A stretch of DNA of 64,000 nucleotides, from positions 130,477,104 to 130,541,103 of the forward strand of contig NC_030678.2 in assembly GCF_000004195.4 (NCBI RefSeq), given 5' to 3'. The stretch is from Xenopus tropicalis. Taxonomy: Eukaryota; Chordata; Amphibia; Anura; Pipidae. The position numbers and the translations under genes are program-made. Below, piece after piece: positions 1 through 12,920 of the stretch (position 1 is its first letter; each line of letters starts with the position of its first letter). A model generated the notes under the pieces. It ran no database searches and was not told where the DNA came from. It saw only the letters and a list, made by a program, of their open reading frames with translations.

Positions 1-3000
1 ATATGCTAATTGGATAGAAGGGGGGTGGGTTAAGGAATGGGGTAAAGGGGATGAGTTGGGGTGAAGTGAGAGGAAAAAATATAGAAGAAAGGGTCACATG
101 AGCCTGGGTTGGAGTAGGGGGATGAGGTTTTTAAGCCTTGGAAGGGAAGGGCAGGAAGGGTGTCCCAGGCTTTTTGCCGCCCCTGGTAACTTACAGGGCT
201 GCCGTCTGAGGTGAGTTTCTCAATTTGCATCTGACACACAGGCAAAGACATCAGTGACTAAAAACTACCTGTGGCAAAAGTTTGCAATCAACACTCTGTA
301 TTGTTATTCTTACTATGCCAGGTAGTTTTTTTGTGTCTTAGCCGCCATTTATACTTCTGTTTTATTGTTTTGCACATATATTGTATGTTAATGAAGTGAT
401 TGAGGGAATTTTATGTCAAACTTCTGATAAATATTTGCAGTGATATACACAACCCTTTGTAAGTTGCCTATATGTTTTGGTGTTGCATAGTTTGTCCTGA
501 ATCTAGAGAAATGCATTGAGAGCAATATCCTTTTTTGTAAAAAAATAGTTGCTGCTTTCCTGCTAGCACCTGTTAGGATTAAGTTATTTATTAAATCAAT
601 GTGTTTTAGAACTTGCACTAGTCTACATCTGTGGGCCAGTGTAAAGATATTTCAGTAGATCATTCTCTAATTCAGTAAGGCTATCAAAAATCCATAAAAA
701 AGAGAGAGAATTTTTGCCTGATATGGACCTTGGAATTCTAGAGTATTTCTTCAAAATCCCATTACTTTAACATCCACATACTGCATTGACTATATTGATG
801 GAATTCTGTCTATGCACTTTCTCTCACTCTCTACAGTTACTATACAAAAATAAACATCATGCAAGGCAGTATATGCTTTGGAAAAAGTTGTCTTCTAAAA
901 TTGCAAAGTGTAATAAAATAAGGTTTTATGAACCTACATTTTTACACTGTGTGCGTATTCAGTTATTCAGTTTTCCTGACGGGTAAAACTAACACCATTC
1001 CCTTAAATTTTGTACCTGCAGTTTAATTTCCTTGTTGGCCTTTATTTTTAATAATCTATAATTCAATAATTTCTCTCTATGTCCACATTTTAATTATATT
1101 ATAAGACTGCTAAACCATGAGAGCTTTTTTAATTAAACGAAAGTTTTAAAAATTTGCATGCCTTACACAGTATCTGTGGTTATTAGATGTACTCTACCTG
1201 CAAATACATATTAATAAAGACATTTTTCAAGAGGCAACGGATAATCTGATCTTAAAAACATGCACTGATATTTTAATGTCATGCCTGCAAATGCCATGCA
1301 TGGATGGTAATATATTGGTAATGTTACTTACAAGTTATAGTGAGCTTTGCATACTTCCTAATGCAAAGGTGGAAATATATTTTAAAAGACACTCTAGAGT
1401 TAAAGAATATCTTCTCAAGATACTGTAGACTGATAAAACTGTTAAGAAACTGAATTCTAAAAGTCAAAAAGAGAAAATTAGGTTTTATGTGCATCACAGA
1501 TATGCCAGCGACTGATGTTGTCCAGTTCTGGCATGTCCTGAGAAGGTGGGAATTAAAAACAGAAATAAAAAATCTAAGCCTGTTTCCTCTTCTCCACAGG
1601 TAGATTTACAAGTTCAAAATCATTGATATCAGTGGGACCAAAGTTCTGAAAACTCACAAGCATAAAAAGAAGTCAGACCAAGTTATTAGACATGTTCTCT
1701 AACCATGCTGTGGTAAATGATGCAGTTTCTCATTGTTTTTATAACTATACCAAAGAATTATTACACAACTGTTAATACTACAGCATGACAATGTTAATTG
1801 TTATCCTGAACTTTTTTTTATAAAGTTTCAAGCAAGGTCATACCTACAAGCTGCATTCCAAACAAAATCATTGATATCAGAGGAAGTAAAAATTCAATCC
1901 TTCAGTAAGGAACAGCAGAGCATAGTAGCGATCTCTCATGGAATTTTGGCTTCAGAATATTGCCTTGGGTTAGGCTGGCAAAGTCCTAATGTATTTGTGA
2001 ATAAATGCTGTGGCCATTTTACCCCATCTCTGTCTCCTCAGAAAGTAGGACATACTGCTTTAGTTGTTCTACAAAAAATGATACAAAAAACATCAAATGA
2101 TCCTGCTCCAGTTACAGAAACAAAGAATATAAGCACATGAATAAGACAGATCAAGTGGGGATCTGATTGGACATTTTTTTTGGATTTTAAATGGGTCTTG
2201 GCCTTGATAATTTGGGGCAAAGTTTCACTGTATAATATTAAATGCAGCACTGATGTTGCCAGAATACAGCTCTCCCAATGCTTAAACCAGAAATAAAGTA
2301 TGTGTATATGCATCAACTTGTAGTCCAAATGATTGCATCCAAAAATAGGGTGCTTAGACAGAGGTCTAAAAGAGATATAAAAGATATAAAAGAGAGAGAG
2401 ATGAATTCTGTAGAAGACTTACGAGTTAGATATATTAGCTTAGGCTTACAGTATTAAAGAAAGTCACAAAGGAAGGAAGTACTGTATAAAAAGGGCAAAG
2501 AACTCTTCTCAAACAGTTCAATTAAATCTCTGAAAATGACGCTTATATAAATAAAATTTAAAAATAAATTTTTTTGCTTGCTTGACTACCATTGTCATCA
2601 GTCTGAGCAACTTATCTTAAATTTGTTTATCCTGTAGTGATTACAGGAAGCTAATTTATCGTTAAAATGCTTTATAAGCACTGAACCATTTTGCACCAAA
2701 AAGTCTTTTTTTCTTAATTATTTGTGCATAAATACTTTGCTATAAATATGTTAAGAATTGTACTGTCATATTAAAATACATAGCCACCACAAAGTACATA
2801 ATAATAATATGTGGGTGGCAATTCCTAATATTTCCCCAAATACGAGGGAAAAATCATTCAAAAAATCATTCAAGGTCTTAACGAGAAGGTATGTTACACC
2901 TGAGAGGAAAAATAAAATGGATTACTTCTTCTCCCCAACATGTTTCTAAGGTTGCACGGGGGAGCTTTATAAATGTAGCAAGCATTTACTGGACAGCAGT

Positions 3001-3558
3001 TTTCCACCTACTGCAAAAAGCCTTCAACGAACCAATACAAATGGATTTCAAATGGCACTTTTAGCCCTCCCCAAAGAACTAAATAAACATGAAAACAAGC
3101 TCCTAGCTCAAATGCTGACCATGGCAAGAATTACTTTAGCCAAATAGTGGCTACAAAACTATAATAACACACACTGCAATGTAGATATGGTTAATATAAT
3201 ACAAAACCTTAGGGCCCTGCGAGAAGATATGGTAAATAAACATATGGCACTAAGGCACATGTGGAGCCTTTATTGTACTTCTTTAAAATTATTACTGCAA
3301 CAACATTTCAGGCACCTGTACTTGGTCCAAATCTTTGTGCATCATGTTGTTAAGTATTCTTTATACTTACCTTCCCCTACCCATTTTGATTGTTGATTGG
3401 TTTCAAAAAATGATATAAAGAAATTACAACAAATAAAAAAAACACATAGCAAGGTTTCCTTTTCTATTTTTCATAACCTCAAAATGTAAAAGAAAAGTTA
3501 GTATTTGGTTGTGATTGTTATCAGTAATGGTTTAGCTAGTATGGACAAAGGTTTTTAG
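1..3558. other. Non-coding stretch, no gene recognised
   Basis: AT-rich sequence with no frame longer than about 100 codons and no recognisable protein family. The only structure I see is a perfect 12-bp inverted repeat (260-271 and 319-330, aaaaactacctg) enclosing a 47-base loop. Nothing else is supported. Confidence 0.6.
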
Positions 3559-3738
3559 TAGTGATGAGCGAATCTGTGCTGTTTCGCTTTGCTGATAGAT
3601 TAGTGACTCTTTTAAAAGATTTGTGAAAAGGCGAAAATGTTGTGGGTGTAATTTTTTTGATGTGCTCAATTTTTTTTTGATGCTGGCGACAATTTTTTGA
3701 CACACTGCGAAACGGCACAGATTTGCTTATCGCCACTA
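3559..3738. mobile_element. MITE, agtgatgagcg family
   Basis: A 180-bp element. The left end (3559, tagtgatgagcgaatc) and right end (gcttatcgccacta, ending 3738) are imperfect inverted repeats of about 27-30 bp, and both continue into a 'ctgtgc(t/c)gtttc' block. There is no coding capacity, so it is a non-autonomous DNA transposon relic. The adjoining 3739-3805 contains gaaacgcagaaattcgccgc, also found in the related element near 33.1 kb, so the true unit may be a composite of two relatives. Confidence 0.75.
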
Positions 3739-3805
3739 CATACCTTTCCGTGAAACGCAGAAATTCGCCGCGAATCCATCCACTATTTCGCCCATCAATA
3801 GTATG

Positions 3806-4529
3806 TAGCTCTACTAGCACTAGACATCGATTATGGTTCAAAAGTCTGAGGCCACCACCAAAAAAGTTTCAGCTGTCAATTAAGCACCCGCATTTCTTGG
3901 TCTGACACAGCTTGATGCATGTTAAGGATCACTGAACTGCGGAAAATGCCTTAACAGAAAAAGGCAAGCTACCCTTTGGTTAATATGATTTTCACCTAAT
4001 GTTTGTCTTTAACATCTCATGAGGCTATTCTCTCACACAAGCTCCAACTGTAAAAATAAACTCTTGATTAATCTACAAAAAATTTTTTTTCAAAAGCAAA
4101 ATTTTGGTGTGAAATTGCTGCCCTAGGTTGCAATTATGTTTTGGCTGTAATGTTACTTATTAGGATGGGGTGCTATGTGTGTGTTCTGCCTTGTACGAAA
4201 GTTACCTTGATATACTAGTCTTCAGATGCTGTGGTCACATTAGATCTGCCTGGTTTTGATTTGGATGAAAATGAGTTTGTTTGTCAAAATGTCTCCAGCA
4301 TGCACAGTATAGCTCCCTTAGCAACGTTCAATTTAGCTGCAATTTGGTGCTAGAATAGTTTTTCAGCGCTCAGGAGAACAATTTGGTCTCCAACTGATTC
4401 AACTGAGTAATTTTTTTCCTAAAGTGATGAAAAGAACATAATTCTTGGCAGAAAAATCGGAATTTTGCATGCTAGTTTATTAAGATAATCCAGTTTATTC
4501 TTCTTACAGTGATTATAAAAACTATACAC
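3806..4529. other. No gene or repeat recognised
   Basis: AT-rich, with no convincing coding frame and no terminal repeats that I could pair. Confidence 0.5.
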
Positions 4530-5012
4530 TTAAAGGAAAATTATACACCCAGAATGAGTACTTAACCAACAGATAGTTTATATTATGTTAAGTGACCTAT
4601 TAAAGAATCTCGCCAAACTGGAATATATATATCAGTAAATATTGCTCTTTTACATCCTTTCCCTTGATGGGCTGTGTGCTCCCTGAGAGATCACATGGCC
4701 ATAAATAATGCAGCTTTAACCATAAAAGGAAGAAGGAAGCAAAAGACAGAACTCTGTCCATTTATTGGCTGATGTGGCCTAGCATGTATGTGTGCCTTAG
4801 CTTGTTTGTGTGCACTGCGAATCCTATGATCCCAGGAGGTGGCCCTTAATTCTTAAAGAGGCAGGTTTTTATTTAGGAGTAACCAATAGCACATACTACT
4901 AACAAAAGTATATTTTTCTTAAAATGGTTTATTTAGATGAAGCAGAGTTTTACATATGAGTTGTTTATGCAATATATTTTTGTGAGACTTACATTGTTTT
5001 GGGTTATAGGCA
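4530..5012. mobile_element. T2-type (TTAAAGG) MITE, copy 1, right end decayed
   Basis: Begins ttaaaggaaaattatac at 4530 and is collinear with the intact copy at 8173-8653. Shared blocks include 'acttaaccaacagatagttt', 'agcatgtatgtgtgcctt' and 'gatcccaggaggtggccct'. The matching right end (…cctttaa) is not preserved; similarity stops near 5012. TTAAAGG ends with a TTAA target identify the Xenopus piggyBac-like T2 class (established knowledge). Non-coding. Confidence 0.8.
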
Positions 5013-6271
5013 CAAGTATATGTTGGCCAATGAAAGGTAAGAGCTCCATCTTTTACATTGACAATTCTTGCTACAGTTTCCTGTTAGGTAGTTAATGAGG
5101 GACACACAGAACAACACAAAATGATGGTTAGAGATGCAAAACAGAAATATTAACTGATATGTACAGTATATGCCAAGTGTACTCTTTGAATAGTTTGTCT
5201 TGGTTTTCTATTTAAAGGTTACATATTGTTTAAAAAACAATAATGTGCCAGTGCATTATATTCTTTTAAATATAGAAGGGAAGTACTTCAAAGATGTGTT
5301 TTGGGTAGATTTATTGGTGGCAAAAATTAGGTTTTGGTACAATACACAAGTTGTGGTTTCTTAGTTGAAATGGCATCATTTCTCACGCACTTATGTGCAT
5401 GGTGCATCAGTAATAACATTATAGTCTGGTCACTTCACACAAGTCATTTGCATGTATAGATGCAACATGTTAAGGAAACCCCAGGATTTTCTTCTGCACT
5501 TTGGTAGTAACAACTTAAATGCTAGTTATAAACCAAATAGTATTGTGTTAGGTCTCCTTAATTAAGAAGAATGAATGGATTTTTGTGGATAACAAACTGT
5601 GTAACTCTAGGCAAAGTGACTCTAAGTGGCTACTAACGCAAATAAAGTTTTGTCTTGCATAAAAAGGGCATTAACGTTTTCTCTTTATATATCACCAGTA
5701 AGGCTAATAAGTCTAAAGTTGAGTTGCTTCAGACTGACTTTTGTCTTTTTTTAACTTAGACGAAACTTTACTGTAGAAACAATGTGTATGGAATTACCAG
5801 CAGCTTACGGCAAGTGTTAATCCAAGGATCCCTTGCTCCCTTGCTGATTTCAATATTAGTTGGTTAAAGCAGCCCCTCACATTTATGTAGGACAACTTAG
5901 GATCCCAAGATCAATTGGCTTACAATACTTCTCTCTTATTGTTACTCTTTTAATTCTGCTCTTCCCTTCTTTCATTCCTTTTTTTTTTTTTTTTTTTTAC
6001 TGGTTTTGCTATGTCTTTTTCTCTTTCTCACCACCATTCAGCATTTTTCTCCTTCCACAACTCCAGGGGCACACCCAAAAAAAAGTTTAATAGTTTTGCT
6101 GAATTATCTTGTATAATCTCAAATAACCTCCATTGCAGTGATTAATAAAGTAATTATGAATTTCATTATATCAGAATTTATCTACAATGCACATTGCAAA
6201 AGTGTTCAGGGAAGCGCTCTGAACAAGTTTGCATATATTTCTGGGTGTACATCCCCATTACCAGTTAAAAG
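5013..6271. other. No gene recognised
   Basis: Unique-looking AT-rich sequence. A long T-run lies at about 5980-5998. The 76-codon frame across it is an artefact of that low-complexity tract. Confidence 0.5.
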
Positions 6272-6459
6272 TAGTGATGAGCGTATTTTTTCGGCAGGCA
6301 TAGATTTCCAGGAAATTTCCGCATTTCACCACTGGTGAATTGTTTTGCGAAACTTCTTCAAAAAATTTGTCGCGCGTCAAAAAGTCACAGTCGCGTCAAA
6401 ATAGGCGCAGTTGCATGAAAAAGGGGTGAAGCGAAACGGGACAGATTCGCTCATCTCTA
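6272..6459. mobile_element. MITE, agtgatgagcg family
   Basis: 188 bp bounded by tagtgatgagcg and cgctcatctcta, an inverted pair beginning and ending in TA. The interior has the family's CpG-rich blocks (gtcgcgcgtcaaaaag, gcgaaacgggacagattcgc). Non-coding, with the same organisation as the copies at 41996 and 57584. Confidence 0.8.
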
Positions 6460-8172
6460 GTTACAAGTATTCAGTCTAAAATTCTTTTTATAGCATTTAG
6501 TATGAAATATGAGGATACAGTATGTATATCGTTTTCCAAATCCAAACTGATGTTCTTACTAAAGTAGAAAAGCCTGCTGCTGTTCTGTAAGAAACATAAT
6601 GTAACTTGGGTCAAAAGATCACAGGTGCTTCTTTGATTGCTTGTTCTTTGTTTTGCTTGTTGCCAGTGGATTAAAGTACTGCTATTGGCAGCAAAAATCA
6701 AAAGTCAAAATTAGGTGGGTTAAATGTAAGTATAACTAGAACATCACCTTGATGAACAACAATTTGTAGCAAACTAATACCAAGTGAACACACGCAAATT
6801 GCTTTTCCTCTTTTAATAATGACTTTGTACATAATTTATGTAAAAATACCCAACATTTAGGGGCTGATTTGCAAGACTGATGATCAGTCTAAGAACATTT
6901 ATTATGTAGCATAATCATTTTCACTAATGTTTGTGTCAATATTTTTATATAACTGAAGGATTGTTCCTTCAGTGTTTTTTCAGAGCAAGAAAACTTTTTG
7001 AGCAAAAAGTTGCACCTGGCAGGGATGGGTGCAAAAAAGTAGGTGTTGACGGTAGTGTGGTCTCTTTGTATGAGTATTTTTTAAGTTTTGGATACATTTG
7101 TGATTGTTTTGTACACCAGATATTTAATTTGTGATACTGCCTACTACTTCTATTTCTGTATATTGTTCATTCAGGGTCTAGGGCAATATTTATATGTGTT
7201 TCAGGTGGCTTACTTCTAAGTACTTGTAATAACTATAACTAATCTTTGTAACCTTAAAGGACTAGAGACATCATAAAGTGAAAATGTATTATATATTAAC
7301 ATTTAAAGCTTGTATCTATTGATCTTAGCAAAAAAGAGAGCAGCAACTTAAGACCCTGGGGTGTTCGAGCATCCACTAATTAGCCACTTGCTTTTCCCTC
7401 AGCATGAACCCCTTCCTTCCCCACAGGGTGATAATGGTTCCTGTCCAATTCAGTGTTCCAGTGTTATTTGGCACTTGTTTATTTGACAGGGTTTCTCTGT
7501 ACCATTTAGCTCTTGTCTTATTTACAACAAGAGATTGACTGAGTTGGATGACTTTTACTTCCCAGGTTCTACAACTCATATGACTGCATGATCTTCACAA
7601 GTTCTCTATTCTTCTATGATTTTGAATTACGTAGTACATCTGTCATAAACCCCACAATACATTACTTCTAAAACAAACAATAGAGACAGTTGGAATATGG
7701 AAAAATTAATCTGCACTGTGTCACCAATTATACAGCAAGGGAATTAAAATGGAAAGTGAGTGCTTGTCAGACAGGGTGCTTAATACACATAAGTTCTACT
7801 TTGGCATCCATTACAGAAATTAGTAACAAGGTTAAAAATACATTTGCTTTTCCACTCCAGGTCTTGTTACTTTATGTTTAAAATAAGCAAATATGGAATT
7901 ATAAATGGCAAACCTTTCATGTAAATTTCACATACAGATAGAACAGAATTTTAGGGCAACTCAAGTTAGAATTTTAGCACTGCTCAAGTGTTTCAGTGGT
8001 TTGTGGTGATATACACTTTTCTGGCATTGAACTGAAAGAACTGCACCTGCATTCTTATATTCTGATATTGCAATGTGCGTAATTAAAAATACCCAGGGTC
8101 CTTCTATTTGATATCTGTTCTGCATGGCTTGAAATGTCCCACTGGATTATGCAGAAGATGTAGGCACTGTTA
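6460..8172. other. No gene recognised
   Basis: AT-rich, with several 60-76 codon frames on both strands that show no domain signature, and no paired terminal repeats. Confidence 0.5.
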
Positions 8173-8653
8173 TTAAAGGAAATCTATACCCACAGAATAA
8201 ATACTTAACCAACAGATAGTTTATATTATGTTAAGTGACATAATAAAGAATTTCACCAAACTGAAATATACAGTATACATCAGTAAATATTGCCCTTTTG
8301 CATCTTTTCCCTTGATCCAACATTTAGTGATGGGCAGTGTGCTCCCCCAGAGATCCCATGACTAGAAATAATTCAGCTCTGTAACTGTAACAGGAATAAA
8401 TGTGGAAGCAAAAGTAAGAACTCTGTCCATTAATTGGCTGATGTGGCCTAGCATGCATGTGTGCCTTGGCTTGTTTGTGTGCACTGTGAATTCTATGATC
8501 CCAGGAGGTGGCCCTTAATTCTTAAAATGGCAATTTTCTATTTAGAAGTACCCAATAGCACATACTACTAAAAAAGAATATTTTAATAAAAATAGTTTTT
8601 ACATAATAGTTTTTATAGAGACCTACCTTGTTTGGGGTACAGTTTTCCTTTAA
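8173..8653. mobile_element. T2-type (TTAAAGG) MITE, copy 2, both ends intact
   Basis: 481 bp from ttaaaggaaatctatacc to ggtacagttttcctttaa. The two ends are near-perfect inverted repeats starting at TTAA, the target used by piggyBac-like elements. The interior aligns along its length with 4530-5012, so the pair are paralogous insertions about 3.6 kb apart in the same orientation. No coding frame. Confidence 0.88.
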
Positions 8654-11600
8654 AGTAGACTTGTGTTTTTAGAAATTCAACTACAGGAAACAAGTCATAA
8701 GGTTACCATAGGCACAGACTGATTTTCCTGGATTCATCTATTTCAGGTTAAGTTTATTTTTTGTCTGTCACTATTTCTGTCTTTTTTACCTCCCTTCCCC
8801 CTTGCTCCCTCTTGTTCTCTCATTAAAAACAAAACCATTTTTTTCAGGAGTCTGCATCGCTTTTTATGTTCCTTATATTTATTTCTTTTCGGTGTCTTTT
8901 CACCTGATATGTTTAGAATTTAGAATGACATTCATTAAATATCAATCTACTACATTCTATGCTCATGAATGAAAGTATTTGTGATTATTCAAGAAACCAA
9001 ATTTTAAAGCTATACTATATGTAAAATATCTAAAATTCTATATAAACACAAAAGAAGTTAAACAGCTGCAATGTTAGTTAGTAGCATTTATTGAAAGTGA
9101 ATTAAGAACAATATGATGAATAAAAGGACCATCTACTGTATATGGCAAGCTTTTTCAGAGACAAAGAACATACTATGCTGTAACTGACCATTTATACAGT
9201 AGATTCATAACTCCAGTGCGGCAACATAAAAAATAGAAATCTGATGACTTGCCTATCTGCAATAAATGGTTGGTATGTTATTCTGATATCTGTTTAGGTA
9301 TCCTCAGTCAATTCAAAAACATTAATAGTATTAACAATACAACAATCAATAATAATTGTATTTATTGTAATGCTTATCTGTTCATCCAGTACCTAAATAG
9401 AAACCGCAATTTACCGCAAAAGTCTACATTATTTTATAGAACAAAAAAATGTATTCTTTAGGCATGTAGAAATCTATGAATAATATTTGACCCCTTTTTT
9501 CCTCCCTGGTTAAGTAGTAGAAACATTGTATGCTTGCATGCTATCTGCTATTTTAATGTAAGCCTTGAATGGCTGCAGATTATTTATATAACATATCAAT
9601 GAGCCTCTGAAACAAACACCACTGAAGCATAACAGTGCAGATATGATATTTAAAGACAATTGTACACAAAACTTTTAATTATACTTTGATTCATGAACCA
9701 CATTTGTAAGTTTGTCTTGTATTTCACTAGATCTGTGTCTAGAAATTGAGACCACACTAGCATCCTCATAATTTGCTTAAAAGGGCAATTAAATGTTTTA
9801 AAAGCTTGCAGTAGTTAGTCTTAGTTAATAAAGATTTCACCTTAAAATCAGTGTTCTATTTTTAATATTACTTAGCTATGGCTAATACTGTAAAGATAAT
9901 TTTCTGAACAAATATTTACCACAGACAGTGCATGTGTCATTTAAGTGAAAAGAAATTGGCTGTGGGTCTCCCTGACAGGACAGCAGCAAGTATAACTGCT
10001 CAGTGATCATGGGCCTACAAGTTATATTTCAGATATTCACAAACCAATTAGGAATAGTAACCACTTAACTACAGTGCTTTTCTTAGGTAGGTGTACAGTA
10101 TCTCAGATTCCACATTTAACTGGAAATAAAGGCCGAATCATTACCACCACTAGTGTCTTGTTCAGTTCAGTTGATGAATAGAGGACCAATCAGCTTTAGG
10201 CATCTTACAAACAGGCGTTTTGACCTGCATTCTGAGGTGAGGGAACTTTCCTGCGTTCCATCACAGGGGAGTGCAGGATGAAATGCAGCCCATTCATCCC
10301 TGTCAGACTGTACTCATTCAGGTACATGCCGAATGCAGGTAAAACAAAACTTGATGCTATGGAAAGCAGGAAAGATCCACCACACAGGGGAAAAGCACAG
10401 CAAAACACTCATGTGTTAGAGCCCTTAAAGTAACATGTGATAAAATAATGTACTCAACATTGTTAACACAATGGATGCTCACTTTTTTGGCTTTCTGATT
10501 CTCAGACAATAATAATAGGGATGTCCTAAAGTAAGCTGGAAAAAAGATATGGGTTACTTTTCTGGTGCTTCTGGATGGCACTATGTCTGATATAGTTCAT
10601 TTTAAACATAGAAATTTGCGATCTGCCTGGGACAAAGTAAACATGTTAAAATTAGAGCCAGATACCTTATAACTATGTTTTTTTTTTAACTTTAAGCATT
10701 TTACTAATGGACTACAGTGTGTCCTATGGTATGCAGTATCCTGTGCTTCATCCAAGACAGCAATGGCTATTGGCTAGATTAATGGCTTGTTGTCAGCCAC
10801 AAGCATGATAACATGATAAACATAGAAGACCACCAGCTTTACAAACACCCATTTAAACCTTACATTATGTTTTCTGTTTTGGTATTGGGTCACTATACTT
10901 GTTTATAAAATGATCTTACACTAAAATGAATTTCTACAACATTTTAGAAAACATTAAAATGTGTATGTAAATGTATCTCTTACTTCTTGTTCTGTACTGA
11001 CATAATTAATAACATTCAACAACAATGCTCTTTATTTTCCAAAATGATTAAATATTTCCAAACAAATGAAGATTTAATATGTAATAGAGAACACATTTCG
11101 ATGTCTGATTTAATTTAAAACAGATATTAGATCTGTCTGTCCAACTGTATATCAATCTGGACTGATCTGTATAAATCTGCACTGTTTTTCATTGATTTAC
11201 ATAATAATGAACTGAAAATGAGCATATGAAATGTAAGGGATTTAAAATGTAATTTTATAAACTGTAATGAGGAAACAATGAAAATGCATAGGGATAAAAC
11301 AGCTCTTTAATATACTGCTTACACATTGGTATTATTCATTCCTTTCTATTATTAGAAGCATTAAAAGCATTTCCTTTAGAATGGAAAAAGGGTTGTGTTA
11401 ACAAATGGTCATTCAAAGCAATTTTCAAATGTAAATAAGCGATAAGCTAATTTATGAAGGTGTTTACACAAGGGATCTTTTGGCTTCCAGAAGGGGCCAC
11501 TAAAGAACGACAAAATATGTATTCTACACTAATAAACAGAAAGCATGCATACATGAAGGAAATCTAATTCTTGTCAGCTTAAAAAAGAAGCAACCATTCA

Positions 11601-12083
11601 AGCAAAATGTAGTCAAGGCAACTGTGATTTAAAATAATCCAAACACAGGATGTTTTGACATAATTTCCTCAAACACAAAAAATATCATACTTTGTATTCC
11701 ACTAAAATGTTTCAGAATTCCAAAAGGTGCATTTGTTAAGAGCAACATGTGATAGAAGATCCAAATATACTGATAGCCCTAATTATATCATTTTTTCTGT
11801 GATTCCAAATGGGAAAATTGTGTTGTAGGATAAACACATTTAATTTACTATCTTGCAATGGAAAATCTATGCAAAAACGAATAAAGGAAACACATACAAT
11901 GAAGCAAACACATACATTTGTCAATGCTCTAAAAACTTAAAAAATATAGGTTATTTGTGTAGATCAGAGTTGAAAGTACTCACTTTTGCCTGTTAATGGA
12001 ATTCTAAGACCTGTTGTCAATTTATAGACACCGTCTCAAGAACAATCTCTCTATCACAGTAGGATGAAATAAACACTTGTCCT
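8654..12083. other. Long non-coding stretch
   Basis: About 3.4 kb of AT-rich sequence without a recognisable exon, RNA gene or paired terminal repeat. Short frames (up to 74 codons) look random. Confidence 0.5.
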
Positions 12084-12586
12084 TCAAGGGCAAGGTCACA
12101 TGGGGAATATTGTCACCCAGTGGATAAACACAGGCTGACAATACGCCATACACTTAAAAAATATTTTCATTGTGCCTACACCCAAAAGCATTGGCTTCTC
12201 ATTGTGCCTACACCCTGAAGCATTGGCTTCTCAATGTACCTACACCCAGAAGCATTGGCTTCTCATTGTGCCTACACCCAGAAGCATTGGCTTCTCAATG
12301 TACCTACACCCAGAAGCATTGGCTTCTCATTGTGCCTACACCCAGAAGCATTGGCTTCTCAATGTACCTACACCCAGAAGCATTGGCTTCTCATTGTGCC
12401 TACACCCAGAAGCATTGGCGAGACTTGGCATTTGTTGATGGATATCGGCAGCGTGTGCCTGCACCTGGGTGGACTCAATACTTTTGGGTGCAGGCACAAA
12501 GAAAATATTTTTTCAGGTGTAGGGATGGATTGTCAGCCTATGTTTATCCACAGGCTGGCAATAAGACCTGTGTGACCTTACCCTCA
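12084..12586. mobile_element. Foldback (inverted-repeat) element containing a minisatellite
   Basis: The left arm (about 12086-12188: caaggtcaca…ggataaacacaggctgacaat…atattttcattgtgcctacaccc) is the reverse complement, with scattered changes, of the right arm (about 12485-12586: gggtgcaggcacaaagaaaatatttttt…attgtcagcctatgtttatcc…tgtgtgaccttacc). Between the arms lies a tandem array of a unit that contains the innermost part of the left arm. Frames of 88-145 codons through it are repeat translations, not genes. Confidence 0.75.
12169..12419 (+). repeat. 32-bp minisatellite, 8 copies, two alternating variants
   Basis: Eight head-to-tail copies of a 32-bp unit (…cctacacccagaagcattgg…). The last copy is cut at 12419. 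Units begin attgtgcc or aatgtacc. From the second unit the two versions alternate strictly, giving a 64-bp higher-order unit, which implies expansion by doubling of a dimer. The unit includes the sequence at the tip of the foldback arm. Confidence 0.9.
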
Positions 12587-12780
12587 GTGAAACCTCCTAA
12601 CTGCTAGTTGATCCAGAGGACAGTGAAAAAACCCCAACTAAAGCCTCTCCAACTGCTTCAAATGAGGACTTGTTGACTGATATGTGCATATGTGCATAAT
12701 GAGTGAGCAGGAACACTATGGTGTCCCATACCCAGACTGCAGGCTCTGTTAATCTGCACCCCCATTGAAGGAAAACAATT

Positions 12781-12920
12781 TTTATGTGATATGGCCCTTT
12801 AATTTCCCTTTTAAGCATTTGAGACCAAAACTGCTCTGCATATTCTAGATGCGGCCTTACCATTGTATTTTATAAAGGGGAGTAATAACCCTCTCCTTCT
12901 GTGAATCTATACCCTTGTGC
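12781..12920 (-). pseudogene. LINE (CR1/L2-type) reverse-transcriptase relic
   Basis: The reverse strand encodes VRPHLEYAEQFWSQ followed by LKREI. This matches the conserved 'RPHLEY.VQFW.P' block in the RT thumb region of CR1/L2-clade non-LTR retrotransposons (established family knowledge). Upstream on the same strand the frame continues weakly to about 12920 but meets a stop. Downstream (below 12781) no RT sequence can be followed. A short dead fragment, not a host gene. Confidence 0.65.

Noticed and set aside
260..330. RNA hairpin (miRNA-like) from the 12-bp inverted repeat
   Set aside because: Only 12 bp of pairing around a 47-base loop; too short for a miRNA precursor stem.
12170..12607. 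145-codon frame with internal repeats
   Set aside because: Translation of a 32-bp minisatellite; since 32 is not a multiple of three, the frame cycles through all phases, and it lies in a foldback element.
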